Shown in pieces: positions 10,754-20,197 of a DNA stretch of 64,000 nt. Origin of the DNA: Arcanobacterium buesumense (GTDB lineage Bacteria > Actinomycetota > Actinomycetes > Actinomycetales > Actinomycetaceae). The position numbers and the translations under genes are program-made. The notes under the pieces were generated by a model. The model did not search any database, had not been told where the DNA came from, and saw nothing but the letters and a program-made list of their open reading frames with translations. Numbering within the stretch: the first letter of the stretch is position 1; each line of letters begins with the position of its first letter. The stretch is from assembly GCF_012563545.1 (NCBI RefSeq), contig NZ_CP050804.1, positions 1,736,001 through 1,800,000 on the forward strand. Direction: 5' to 3'.

Positions 10754-11811
10754 CAGTCATTCCATTCCAAAATAATCTTACCTGCATGCCCACCACGCGC
10801 AGTCTCAAAAGCATCTTCCCAATCCTCTGGCGCAAACCGGTGGGTAATAACACTACGAATTTGCTCTCGGAAAGCAACCGAACCAGTCATTAAATAGGTC
10901 GCCCGATACCACGTATCAAACATCGCCCTACCGTACACGCCCTTAATCGTCAACATCCGCGCAATCAACGTATTCCAATCAATCGGATACGGTTGAGCTG
11001 GCAGGCCCAGCAACGCAATATGCGCACCATGCGTACACAGATCAATCATTTGCTCCATCGCCTTCGGAGCTCCCGATATTTCCAAACCTACATCGAAACC
11101 CTCAGCCATACCCAAAGACGCAAAACGATCACGCACATCCTCACGCATCGTATTTACCCCAACGACACCATCAATATTGCTGGCAAGAGCCAAACGCTCA
11201 TCGTTAATATCTGTCAGCACAACATTTCGCGCCCCGGCATGCCGAGCGATAGCCGCACACATAATACCAATCGGTCCAGCTCCGGTAACAAGCACGTCTT
11301 CAGCGGTTAAAGGAAACTGGAAAGCGGTGTGAACTGCATTACCTAGCGGGTCAAATATCGCTCCGAGTTCCGCGTCGATTTGCTCTGGCTGAACCCAAAC
11401 GTTTGCCGCTGGAACGACGACGTAATCGGCAAAAGCACCATCACAATCCACACCGATTGACACTGTTTGGGAACACATGTGCCGCCGCCCAGCACGGCAG
11501 TTACGACACCGCCCACAAACCACATGGCCCTCGACAGACACTCGCTGCCCCACATGGAATTGCCCTTCGCCGTCACCCTCGGGAACATTCGAACCCAATT
11601 CCACAATTTCGCCATAAAATTCATGGCCAATAATTTGTCCCGGCTTCACGTGTGCTGCCGCAAAATCATCCCATGACAAAATATGTAAGTCTGTGCCGCA
11701 TAATCCGGCTCGCATTACTTTAATTTTTACTTCTCCACAGCCGGCAGTAGGCTCGGGAACTTCACGTAATGCGAGTCCTGGCCCTGCTGTTGGCTTCATA
11801 AGTGCGCGCAT
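10753..11811 (-). CDS. tdh: L-threonine 3-dehydrogenase
   Basis: Zinc-dependent medium-chain dehydrogenase of 352 residues that oxidises L-threonine to 2-amino-3-oxobutyrate with NAD+. [14 protein letters not shown] and [13 protein letters not shown] form the catalytic zinc site. [15 protein letters not shown] supplies the four cysteines of the structural zinc. [15 protein letters not shown] is the nucleotide-binding loop. Paired with kbl it makes glycine and acetyl-CoA from threonine. Confidence 0.97.
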   Translation of the reverse strand: MRALMKPTAGPGLALREVPEPTAGCGEVKIKVMRAGLCGTDLHILSWDDFAAAHVKPGQIIGHEFYGEIVELGSNVPEGDGEGQFHVGQRVSVEGHVVCGRCRNCRAGRRHMCSQTVSIGVDCDGAFADYVVVPAANVWVQPEQIDAELGAIFDPLGNAVHTAFQFPLTAEDVLVTGAGPIGIMCAAIARHAGARNVVLTDINDERLALASNIDGVVGVNTMREDVRDRFASLGMAEGFDVGLEISGAPKAMEQMIDLCTHGAHIALLGLPAQPYPIDWNTLIARMLTIKGVYGRAMFDTWYRATYLMTGSVAFREQIRSVITHRFAPEDWEDAFETARGGHAGKIILEWND

Positions 11812-11905
11812 AGATTTTCCTTGAAACGTTCGCGAAGGGTTCTTTCACTCACTACGATAGCCTGTTATGTTGTCTAATAACACCTTCGGCTCTAGAATCG
11901 CTTAG

Positions 11906-13294
11906 GTGAATCGTCTCCGAAAGATGCGACCCACATATATTGTCATTTGCGCTTTCCTTATGACAATCATGATGGGCACCTTCCTGCTGATGCTCCCGAT
12001 CTCGGTAACCGGGCAGCCTCCCTGGCCATACCCGCTATCAACTCCCCCGCATGAGTATGGCCCACAGTTCAATGGGGGTGCACCATTTTCAGTTGCCTTT
12101 TTTACTGCTACGTCAGCTACCGCAGTTACCGGTCTCATCGTTGTTGATACCGCAACATATTATTCTGACTTTGGCCAAGCTGTGATTGCTATTTTGATGC
12201 AACTCGGTGGCATGGGAACAATGACGATCGTTACTTTGGTAGCAATGGTTATTGCACGACGGTTGAACATGCGTACCCGAGAAGTTGCTACGGCTACGGT
12301 CAGTGGCGTTGGACCAGGTCATGTACGCCGAGTTGTAGTAGGTATTGTCGCATTGACCGCAGTAGTTGAAAGCGTGATTGCGACCATGTTGTTATGCCGA
12401 TTCCTTTTCTTAGGACATCCCTTCGAATCGGCTATTGGTGAAGCGTGGTTCCATTCTATTTCAGCCTTCAACAATGCCGGTTTCTCGCTTTACACCGATT
12501 CATTAATGGGATTCGCAACCGACCCGTGGATTATTTTGCCAATTTCAGCAGGTATCATTATTGGCGGTTTAGGCTATCCGGCACTTTTGGCATTTTACAG
12601 TTCCGGATTGCGTTGGTGGCGCTGGCCGATGACGACTCGTCTTGTTGTTATTGGCACGCTGAGTTTATTGCTATCGAACTGGCTTTTCTTCACGTTAGCT
12701 GAGTGGCAAAATCCGAATACGCTAGGCTCACAGGAGCCAGCAGGAAAAGTTTTGATGGCATTTTTTGCTTCTGTTACACCTCGTACTGCCGGGTTTAATT
12801 CTATCGACGTCGGGTCAATGACAGACATTTCTCGTGTCTTAACTGATTTGCTTATGTTTATTGGTGGTGGTCCTGGTGGCACTGCTGGTGGCGTGAAGAT
12901 TACGACGGCGTTCGTGATCGGTTTCGTTGTGTGGTCTGAGATGCGTGGCGGCCGCGCAGTTAATGTGTTGGGGTTACGTTTACCGCGTTCTGCCCAACGC
13001 CAGGCATTAACGGTAATGTCACTATCGTCGCTTGCAGTGATGACGGGAACAATGTTGTTAATGATTCAAACAACGGCGAATCTGGATCAAGCACTATTTG
13101 AAGCTGTTTCTGCCTTCTCAACCGTCGGATTATCAACTGGTATTACGCCAACTCTGCCGGAATCGAGTCAGTTGGTATTGATTGTCTTAATGATTATTGG
13201 GCGTCTCGGTCCGCTTACCGTTGCTACTGCGTTAGCATTGCGTACAACGCCACTAACATATGAGCTTCCTAAAGATCGGCCGTTAATCGGCTAA
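11906..13294 (+). CDS. TrkH/KtrB-type potassium transporter membrane subunit
   Basis: Potassium uptake channel-like subunit of 462 residues with four repeated membrane-pore-membrane units. The four selectivity-filter loops are visible as TAVTGL, NNAGFS, RTAGFN and STVGLS, each with the conserved Gly. Start is GTG 11906. The regulatory RCK partner follows 16 bp downstream, so the two form one uptake system. Confidence 0.93.
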   Translation: MNRLRKMRPTYIVICAFLMTIMMGTFLLMLPISVTGQPPWPYPLSTPPHEYGPQFNGGAPFSVAFFTATSATAVTGLIVVDTATYYSDFGQAVIAILMQLGGMGTMTIVTLVAMVIARRLNMRTREVATATVSGVGPGHVRRVVVGIVALTAVVESVIATMLLCRFLFLGHPFESAIGEAWFHSISAFNNAGFSLYTDSLMGFATDPWIILPISAGIIIGGLGYPALLAFYSSGLRWWRWPMTTRLVVIGTLSLLLSNWLFFTLAEWQNPNTLGSQEPAGKVLMAFFASVTPRTAGFNSIDVGSMTDISRVLTDLLMFIGGGPGGTAGGVKITTAFVIGFVVWSEMRGGRAVNVLGLRLPRSAQRQALTVMSLSSLAVMTGTMLLMIQTTANLDQALFEAVSAFSTVGLSTGITPTLPESSQLVLIVLMIIGRLGPLTVATALALRTTPLTYELPKDRPLIG

Positions 13295-13310
13295 AGAAAG
13301 GATGTGTGGT

Positions 13311-13979
13311 ATGCGATTGCGCCACTCTGTTCAAAAACATGATGTTGCCGTAGTTGGGTTAGGCCGTTTTGGTTCGGCGTTAGCCTTAGAACTGGTGTAT
13401 GCCGGTTACAGTGTTTTAGGAATCGATAAATCACCGGCAGTTGTCCAAAGCCTCGCTAATAAGCTTCCTCATGTTGTTGCCACTGATCCCACTAATCCCG
13501 ATACCTTAGAAGACCTAGGAATTCCAGATTTTTCTCGAGTTGTGGTAGCAATTGGCAATGATCTTGCTTCATCTATTTTGGTAACGTCAGCACTGCTGAA
13601 AATGAATGGACCAGAAGTGTGGGCTAAAGCCTCAACACCGCAACAGGGTCAGATTCTTGAGCAAATGGGCGTTAACCATATTTTCTATCCAGAAACTGAT
13701 ATGGGCCGGCGGGCGGCACATATTGTGGCGCAATCGTTTAATGATTACGTCGAGTTAGGTTATGGTTATGCTCTTGTCTCAACAACCGTCAATGAGGCCA
13801 TGACTGGGATGCAGCTTTCAGAGCTAGGATTACGCCGTTCTAAGGGCATTTCCATTATTGCGGTTAAAGGACCTAACGATCATTGGGTTAATGCTTATGC
13901 CGAAACAATTTTGGCTCCAGGGGACGAGATTTTGGCAGTCGGACCAACAAAAACGATTGGTTTTATCGTCGCTGACTAA
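13311..13979 (+). CDS. TrkA/KtrA-type RCK regulatory subunit
   Basis: Cytoplasmic gating subunit for the TrkH-type channel upstream. The N-terminal RCK_N domain starts DVAVVGLGRFGSALALEL (nucleotide-binding GxGxxG) with the acidic strand end VLGIDKS. A C-terminal RCK_C domain covers about residues 140-222. ATG 13311 is preferred over in-frame ATG 13302 because AAGAAAGGA lies eight bases before it. Confidence 0.93.
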   Translation: MRLRHSVQKHDVAVVGLGRFGSALALELVYAGYSVLGIDKSPAVVQSLANKLPHVVATDPTNPDTLEDLGIPDFSRVVVAIGNDLASSILVTSALLKMNGPEVWAKASTPQQGQILEQMGVNHIFYPETDMGRRAAHIVAQSFNDYVELGYGYALVSTTVNEAMTGMQLSELGLRRSKGISIIAVKGPNDHWVNAYAETILAPGDEILAVGPTKTIGFIVAD

Positions 13980-13990
13980 AAAGACTTGCA

Positions 13991-14042
13991 CGATAGTGAT
14001 GTTGGCAGGTACTCTCACGAGTACCTGCCAACATCACTATCG
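13991..14042. terminator. hairpin between convergent trkA and the alanine symporter gene
   Basis: A 23-bp perfect stem (13991-14013 with 14020-14042) and a 6-base loop. There is no clear T tract on the plus strand, but position and strength suggest a shared terminator. Confidence 0.7.
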
Positions 14043-14051
14043 CCACATATT

Positions 14052-15494
14052 TTAATGCTCTTGACCAGCTGTTTCTTTTGTCCAAATAGTATCTGGGATA
14101 TTGCCTGGCAGATATGGATTATCTACGGCAACAAATGCACCTTCACCATTGGTTGATTCAAAATCTCGCAAGACGCCAAAAGCCCATGATCCAAGAAGTA
14201 AAATAGCGACAAGATTGATAACGGCCATAAAGAACATGGACGTATCTGCAAGTGTCCACACCAATCCAAGTTTCGCTATAGCACCAACAAAGGTCGCTGC
14301 CACAACAACGAAACGCAGGAAGTAGTTTCCAACTTTTTTGCCTGGGAATAGGTAATCCATATTTACTTCAGCATAGGCATAGTTGCCAATAAGCGTAGAA
14401 AAACAGAAAACTAGCACCAAGACGATCATCACCGGCTGAATCCAGTCACCAAGCGCCGAGGCTGCTGCATTTGTTGTCAGGGTAGCCCCTTCGACTTCTT
14501 GACCAGGTGCGTAAAGCCCTGAGGTGAGGATAATGAATGCGGTTGCAGAACACACCAGCATGGTGTCTGCAAAAACGCCCATCGATTGAATTAATGCTTG
14601 GCGAGCTGGGTGAATTGTGGTAGCAGTTGATGCGGCATTAGGAGCCGAACCCATACCTGCCTCGTTCGAGTACAGCCCTCGTTTAACGCCGTTCATCATC
14701 GCAGCTGTCACTCCACCGGTTGTTCCTGCAAAAGCTTCGTTAAGCCCGAAAGCAGAAGTGAAAATATTGGTGAAGACTGGGATGATGTGGTCGATATTCA
14801 TCACGATCACAGCAAGTGCGATCACAATATAGATCAACGCCATAGCGGGGGCGAGAATTTCAGTCACGCGAGCAACCGATTTGATTCCACCGAGTATAAC
14901 GATGCCAGTCAAAACGGTAACAACTAATCCGGTCAACCACGTAGGCCAACCGTAAGCCTCATTAAGAGAATTGGAAATGGTATTGGATTGAACAAGTTCA
15001 AAAGCGATTCCGTAGGTAAATAAGAGGGCTACCGCAAATACTGCACCCCATCGCCATGATCCAAGACCTTTCCAGATGTAATAGGCCGGCCCACCGCGAT
15101 AGGTTCCGTCTCGCCACGGGACTTTGAATAGCTGGGCTAGAGCTGCTTCAATAAACGCAGTTGCCATTCCGAGAAGGGCAACAACCCACATCCAGAAAAC
15201 TGCGCCGGGTCCGCCAAGAGTGATAGCTACTGCAACACCGGCAATATTACCGGTACCTACACGTGCAGCTAATCCGATAGCAAATGCTTGAAATGATGAG
15301 ATTTGGCCTTTTTTCGCCTCTCGGCTACGGCCAAGTACGGTAAACATTTTTCCAAATAGGCGAAACTGCAGGCCCTTGGATCTTACCGTGAAATAGATTC
15401 CCGCCCCGATGAGAAGCGGTATGAGTATCCACGTATAGATATGGTCATTAAACCCAGAAAGACTCATTTTTAGGCTGTCCATCATACTGTTCAT
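14052..15494 (-). CDS. alanine/glycine:cation symporter (AGCS family)
   Basis: Sodium- or proton-coupled alanine/glycine uptake protein of 480 residues with about 10-11 membrane helices. Family blocks seen are FQAFAIGLAARVGTGNIAGVA, GGPGAVFWMWVVALLGMATAFIEAALAQLFK, RGGPAYYI and NGVKRGLYSNEAGMGSAPNAA. Strong ribosome site AAGGAGG before ATG 15494. The gene is isolated. Confidence 0.95.
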   Translation of the reverse strand: MNSMMDSLKMSLSGFNDHIYTWILIPLLIGAGIYFTVRSKGLQFRLFGKMFTVLGRSREAKKGQISSFQAFAIGLAARVGTGNIAGVAVAITLGGPGAVFWMWVVALLGMATAFIEAALAQLFKVPWRDGTYRGGPAYYIWKGLGSWRWGAVFAVALLFTYGIAFELVQSNTISNSLNEAYGWPTWLTGLVVTVLTGIVILGGIKSVARVTEILAPAMALIYIVIALAVIVMNIDHIIPVFTNIFTSAFGLNEAFAGTTGGVTAAMMNGVKRGLYSNEAGMGSAPNAASTATTIHPARQALIQSMGVFADTMLVCSATAFIILTSGLYAPGQEVEGATLTTNAAASALGDWIQPVMIVLVLVFCFSTLIGNYAYAEVNMDYLFPGKKVGNYFLRFVVVAATFVGAIAKLGLVWTLADTSMFFMAVINLVAILLLGSWAFGVLRDFESTNGEGAFVAVDNPYLPGNIPDTIWTKETAGQEH

Positions 15495-15820
15495 GGAGCA
15501 TCCTCCTTATCTGGTAACAGGAAAGTCACCGAAGGTAACATACTAGCCCCCTTTACCAAATCCATACCATTACTATCCACAATATGAGAAACTTACCCAC
15601 CCCGTCAAATGGCTATCTATCAAGGATTTATCAGAAAAACCAAATATTTTTTAGCGAAAAGAGGTGAGAAAATCACACTCAATATCAGCTGAAATCTAGT
15701 TTCTTGACGCTTTCAAGAATCAGAAAACCCACAAAGCGTAATAAAAAGAAATGACCGGGAGTGGCTTAACACTCCCGGTCACAACTCTAAGGTACTCGAT
15801 ATCTCTCCTACGAGTGTAGT
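15495..15820. other. intergenic region between symporter and surface-protein genes
   Basis: 326 bp without a gene. It holds the upstream region of the symporter and, at 15752-15781, the terminator of the surface-protein gene. I looked for a glycine riboswitch in front of the symporter and do not see one. Confidence 0.6.
15752..15781 (-). terminator. terminator of the repeat surface-protein gene
   Basis: Stem TGACCGGGAGT / ACTCCCGGTCA with an 8-base loop, followed on the minus strand by TTTCTTTTTATTA. Confidence 0.9.
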
Positions 15821-16924
15821 TTATGCATCCCGGCGAGATGCCTTGGTTGCAATAACACCGAAAGCACCTGTTCCTAGCGCAAGCAAGGAAATCATCCACA
15901 TAGAGAATACGCCGGTGCTAGCGAGTACTTTCTTAGGATCTTGCGGCATGTCCTGCTGGTAAGTGCCCGAGTTGTCACTATTTGAATTATTGGTAGTTTC
16001 ATTGCTACCCGAAGTACCGTTTTGTTCTTCATCCTCAGCCGATCCGGCAGTCGAGTCGCCTTCACCATCAGTAGTACCGTCACCGTCAACAGTGCCGTTA
16101 TCTTCACCATCAGTAGTACCGTCACCGTCAACAGTGCCGTTATCTTCACCATCAGTAGTACCGTCACCGTCAACAGTGCCGTTATCTTCACCATCGGTAG
16201 TACCGTCGCCATCGGTAGTTCCAGTATCTTCACCCTCAGTCGCGTCTTCAGGGATAAAAGGATTCTCAACAGCAACATACTGAGGATTCATTTCCAATGA
16301 TTTTAAGCCAATTGCGGCGCCTTCACCTACTCGCGTGGTGTAGACTAGACCGTTTTCAAATTTTGCTGAAGCATCAATTTCAAAGCTTTCAGTAGCCTTA
16401 GTTACTTTAAAAACTGCATCAGAAACCTCAGTGTACGAAGCCGGATCAATGCCGCGGAAAATGAAAGTATGTCCATCAGGTTGTTGTTCTGCTTCAATGC
16501 GTTGAACTGCACCACGCGACATTACAATTTTTGCGCGGGTATCGTCGCCATCAAGTTCAAACCCAGTGCATGGATAAACATCTGCGTGCGGCATCGAAAT
16601 TGTTTCAGTATTTGCTGGCAATGTGTAGGTGACAATGAGGTCACGCACTTCGCCTGTAGCACAGTTGTAGGCACGAACGTCGCGGTTATTTGCAGCTCCA
16701 CCACTAATAAAGAAATCAGTTGGGAGTAGGATATTTCCATTATTGATAGTTACTTCACCGGGAACATTCGGCGTTTCAGCACTCTCAAAAGGCAAAATAT
16801 GTGCGCCGGAATTATAAGGGAAAATAGTTGGCGCAGCATAGGCGACCGCACCGAAAACAGATGCCAGCACAGCACCTGCGACAGCGGCAGTTGCTACACG
16901 CATAGTTTTGGGAAAGTGATTCAT
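15821..16924 (-). CDS. cell-wall-anchored surface protein with DG-rich tandem repeats
   Basis: Secreted protein of 367 residues. Signal peptide (about 1-30, VATAAVAG...VAYAAP), then a globular region of about 190 residues with no family I recognise, then an acidic repeat built from the 14-residue unit GEDNGTVDGDGTTD, then a Ser/Asn-rich stalk and a sorting signal (LASTG, hydrophobic helix, KASRRDA). The LAxTG motif matches class E-type sortases. ATG 16924 is chosen because it gives a normal signal peptide; the frame extends upstream to 16987. The mature N-terminus NSGAHILP resembles that of the thioester protein (ESGAQILP). Confidence 0.75.
   Translation of the reverse strand: MNHFPKTMRVATAAVAGAVLASVFGAVAYAAPTIFPYNSGAHILPFESAETPNVPGEVTINNGNILLPTDFFISGGAANNRDVRAYNCATGEVRDLIVTYTLPANTETISMPHADVYPCTGFELDGDDTRAKIVMSRGAVQRIEAEQQPDGHTFIFRGIDPASYTEVSDAVFKVTKATESFEIDASAKFENGLVYTTRVGEGAAIGLKSLEMNPQYVAVENPFIPEDATEGEDTGTTDGDGTTDGEDNGTVDGDGTTDGEDNGTVDGDGTTDGEDNGTVDGDGTTDGEGDSTAGSAEDEEQNGTSGSNETTNNSNSDNSGTYQQDMPQDPKKVLASTGVFSMWMISLLALGTGAFGVIATKASRRDA
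16062..16229 (-). repeat. 42-bp coding tandem repeat, four units
   Basis: Three near-identical 42-bp units begin at 16062, 16104 and 16146, and a diverged fourth unit starts at 16188. They encode the 14-residue GEDNGTVDGDGTTD repeat of the surface-protein stalk. Such arrays expand and contract by slippage or recombination. Confidence 0.9.
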
Positions 16925-17217
16925 TCGCAGTTCTCTTTTCGTATGATGACTTTTTCTGAGAACACCAAGAATACTAAAAACGATCACTATTCTCTAGCAA
17001 ATTTTATGAGATGTGACACTTTTATTGAGACACTCCCCGGCATATCGGGGACTAAGCAGTCAGCATTAACACAATTTACTGTTTTATCTCACTGCGCGCT
17101 CTAGATGCCAAAACTATCTGTAAAAAGAAACCCTGACAGTTCCGCATTCCCATGTGGAAACACAATTTTCAGGGGATTTAAACTTCAGTGAAATATTGTA
17201 TCTGAATAACCGTTTGA

Positions 17218-17293
17218 TGGAGCCCCCTGTCAGACTCGAACTGACGACCTACGCTTTACAAGAGCGTCGCTCTACCAACTGAGCTAAGGAGGC
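17218..17293 (-). tRNA. tRNA-Thr (UGU)
   Basis: Cloverleaf on the minus strand: acceptor GCCTCCT pairs with AGGGGGC, D-arm AGCTCAGTTGGTAGAGC, anticodon loop CTTGTAA with TGT, T-loop GTTCGAGTC. CCA is encoded. Confidence 0.95.
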
Positions 17294-17337
17294 GTGCGCA
17301 TCAGTCGAGCAACTGGTGCGCATAACAATAATGACAG

Positions 17338-17376
17338 AGATTACCCGGTGATGCCAATTGCACCACCGGGTAATCT
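17338..17376 (-). terminator. terminator of the DsbA-like gene
   Basis: A 13-bp stem (17338-17350 with 17364-17376) just downstream of the stop at 17399. Confidence 0.75.
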
Positions 17377-17398
17377 TCGACACGTTTAGTAAAAAGTG

Positions 17399-18247
17399 TT
17401 ACTTTCCAGCTGCTTTATTCAGGATTTGCGGGACAATCTCATCTGGATTTCCCTCAGTCCACGAATCATCAGCCTGACCATTGACCGTCAACGTTGGTGT
17501 TCCGGTATAACCATTATCGCGGAATACCTCCACCGTCTTTGATACCAGAGCTTGCCATTTTTCATCGGTAATCGACGCTGGCAAATCGTTAACAACATCC
17601 TCAGGAACCCCAACGCTCTTAGCAATATCAGCGATATCGCTTGCTGACGGATTCTGCGGAGCGGATTGTGCATGGATCTTTTCACCATGAGCCATCAGCG
17701 CACCATTAAAAGCCCAGGCTTTGTCTGGAGCATACTGGGCAACATAATAGAAAGCCGTTGCTCCCTTGGTAGAAAACTCAGTGGCTAACGTATTGACCAA
17801 GTAAAGCTTAATCTGCAAGTCTTCTTGATCCAAATGCTCTTTCAGTAGTGGACTAAACTTAGCCTCGAACCGTTCACATCCCGGACACATATAGTCAGAC
17901 CACAAACCAATAACTGGCTTGCCTGATTCACTTGCCGTTGCAACTCCATCATGATCGAAGAGAACACCGCCGTCGTCGGCAATATTATCGGTCTTAACTT
18001 CACGAACACTGCCCGTATATGAGCCAAGATCCCGTTCTTTTCCTTTATCAGTGGTAACAATTTGCCAAATAGCGAACGCAACTAACAGCAATGCCACAAC
18101 AGAAACGGCAATGGTAATAACCTTGCGCTTCTTTGCTTGCTTCGCCTCAAGCTCCTGCAACAGACGAGCCTTTTCCCGAGCCGCCTGCCGGCGTTCTTCT
18201 TTCGTTTGCCGATTGCTCGACATACCTGGAGTATTCTTCGATGCCAT
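17399..18247 (-). CDS. membrane-anchored DsbA-like thiol-disulfide oxidoreductase
   Basis: A 282-residue protein: charged, coiled N-terminus (about 10-42), one membrane helix (43-62), then an extracytoplasmic thioredoxin-fold domain. The active site is YMCPGCERF (Cys121-Pro-Gly-Cys124) and the cis-proline loop is TGTPTLTVNG. Proteins of this class introduce disulfides into exported proteins in actinobacteria. The CPGC dipeptide is unlike the CPHC of classical DsbA, so the redox potential may differ. The gene lies immediately downstream of the Ser/Thr kinase gene on the same strand. Confidence 0.85.
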   Translation of the reverse strand: MASKNTPGMSSNRQTKEERRQAAREKARLLQELEAKQAKKRKVITIAVSVVALLLVAFAIWQIVTTDKGKERDLGSYTGSVREVKTDNIADDGGVLFDHDGVATASESGKPVIGLWSDYMCPGCERFEAKFSPLLKEHLDQEDLQIKLYLVNTLATEFSTKGATAFYYVAQYAPDKAWAFNGALMAHGEKIHAQSAPQNPSASDIADIAKSVGVPEDVVNDLPASITDEKWQALVSKTVEVFRDNGYTGTPTLTVNGQADDSWTEGNPDEIVPQILNKAAGK

Positions 18248-18301
18248 GTACTTGCCTTAAATTCAGTTAAAGTGGACTGCTTTGATAATAAAACGTTTAC
18301 G

Positions 18302-19975
18302 TTAATAATTAAACCTCATAGAGCGCGCTCCATGAACGAAAAGGTCGAATAAATCACCTTGTATCCCACTAATCGGCGCAACCGCCACCACAAAGATCGC
18401 CACACATAACGCTATGAGCGCAATAAGGCACCAGAAAAAATAATAGCCCGACGTCGGCGCAATATTACGAATCGTCACCCGCCACCCAATACGTGCCATC
18501 CGTCCCCAATCGACCTGCCACATCAAGATCAAGCACACACACATCGCCATAGCGAAAAGTATCCGAATATCTATGGCGGCGTCGTGCGCGATAAGACGAT
18601 CTGCGAACCACACACTACCAAAGCCGCCGACTCCGCCAACAACTGCACCAATAACACACATAAAAACAGCATGTATCAACACCAACGGTGTCCGAATAAC
18701 CACCGGGAACATACCTGTCTTTCCACGGCGCTCGCGTGCCTGAGCATGTTCCCACAGCCCACCAATAACAAAAAATACGATAAACGCCACGCCACTGAGC
18801 GCGCTTGCCACAATCACCTGCCATCCAGCAAGTACCGCGAGCGCCAAACTCGCCAACACCCACAACAGACGATAATGATGTAGCACCGGTCGGTGTTCGA
18901 TAAAGCTCTCCCACTCAGCAACCTCATTATCGTCATCAGGCCGGAAACTAGGGTCAGGTGGGAAACTGAGGTCCGGACCGAAAGTAGGGTCAAGCGGGAA
19001 GCTAGAGAACCGCGCAGGCGGTTGCGCGATGAGTGTGCGCGCCACCTCGTCGTCGGCAGAAAAAGAATCGACTGTCACAACACGTGTTGATTCCTCGTCA
19101 CCAACTGGGGTTTCCGAAAAATCTGGGGTCTCATCTATAACCGCAGGAATTTCGACGACGCGGGTCGCTTCTTCAGCTAACGACTCAACAAACTCCTGCG
19201 GTCGGTCCAAGGCACGCAAAAAATCATCAATCGTTAACCGTTGCGAAAGATCTGGTGCCAAGGCAGCCCGCAACACCCGCGCCACATCTGGATCCACGCC
19301 AGTAAAATCTGCCTCGCCTCGCATCACCTGGCGCATTATCGCGACCGGCGAGCCATGAAACAGCGGATGCCCACTAACAGCAAACCCAATCACCGCAACC
19401 AAAGCCCACCAGTCGGCAGCCTCATCTGGATCCTCGCCGGCAATAATACGCGGATCAACATAGCCCGGAGTATGGGCAAGGGAACCTGGCTGGGTTAGTC
19501 GAGTCGAGTCGATAGCTTGCGATATTCCAAAATCAATGAGCACAATGCCCTGCGGTCCAATCATGACATTTGAGGGCTTGATATCCCGATGTAGCACCCC
19601 CACTTGATGTACCGAACGCAATGCGCCAACCAGTTCATGCGCGAGTTCAACAAGGTCCGAGTCAGCAAAAATTCCATGATCGCCAACATCAGCTTCTAAA
19701 GTGGGCCCGTCGATTAATTCGGTGACGATGAAAACGTCGTCGTCGAACTCGACGTCGAGAATCTGAGCAACATGCGGGCTAGAAACCCGTTGCAACATCC
19801 GCACTTCACGAATCAATCGCTGGCGTCCATGCGGATCATCAAGCAACGCCGGGTTCATACGTTTTAATGCTACTCGCTGCCCGGAGGGGCTTTCCGCCTC
19901 ATAGACGGTTGACATGCCACCAAACCCAATCCGCTTGATTAACTTATAGCCAGATAGTTCGCCGCGTTCGCGCAT
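18302..19975 (-). CDS. membrane Ser/Thr protein kinase (PknB-like kinase domain)
   Basis: Eukaryotic-type kinase of about 557 residues. Kinase domain about 1-265: glycine loop GFGGMSTVYEA, ATP lysine in VALKRMN, catalytic HRDIKPSNVM, and DFG in VLIDFGIS. An acidic, Pro-rich linker (about 275-345) leads to four hydrophobic segments (about 355-550). There are no PASTA repeats, so this is not the cell-wall-sensing PknB. ATG 19975 has AAAAGGAGG five bases upstream; the adjacent GTG 19978 is too close to it. The DsbA-like gene follows. Confidence 0.88.
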   Translation of the reverse strand: MRERGELSGYKLIKRIGFGGMSTVYEAESPSGQRVALKRMNPALLDDPHGRQRLIREVRMLQRVSSPHVAQILDVEFDDDVFIVTELIDGPTLEADVGDHGIFADSDLVELAHELVGALRSVHQVGVLHRDIKPSNVMIGPQGIVLIDFGISQAIDSTRLTQPGSLAHTPGYVDPRIIAGEDPDEAADWWALVAVIGFAVSGHPLFHGSPVAIMRQVMRGEADFTGVDPDVARVLRAALAPDLSQRLTIDDFLRALDRPQEFVESLAEEATRVVEIPAVIDETPDFSETPVGDEESTRVVTVDSFSADDEVARTLIAQPPARFSSFPLDPTFGPDLSFPPDPSFRPDDDNEVAEWESFIEHRPVLHHYRLLWVLASLALAVLAGWQVIVASALSGVAFIVFFVIGGLWEHAQARERRGKTGMFPVVIRTPLVLIHAVFMCVIGAVVGGVGGFGSVWFADRLIAHDAAIDIRILFAMAMCVCLILMWQVDWGRMARIGWRVTIRNIAPTSGYYFFWCLIALIALCVAIFVVAVAPISGIQGDLFDLFVHGARSMRFNY

Positions 19976-20197
19976 CACCCCTCCTTTTCCTATTACTTAG
20001 CCTAGCCCAGCTCGACGACGAGGTAACCCACCTGACGAAAGCTCACAAATTCACGTGTGGGATACCTAGAAAAATCACTCAAATTGTGCAACAATAATAC
20101 CAGCTTCGCACCGAGGCGAAGCCTGTGTCAGAGTCGACACTCAGACACCTTTCACAACGGATCGTCCGGCACGTACCTGCCGGTGAAGGGATTGGTA

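Noticed and set aside
15495-15600. Glycine riboswitch before the alanine/glycine symporter
   Set aside because: No conserved glycine-aptamer core could be found.
16062-16229. Regularly spaced repeats as a CRISPR array
   Set aside because: The units are contiguous 42-bp coding repeats in frame with a surface protein; there are no unique spacers.
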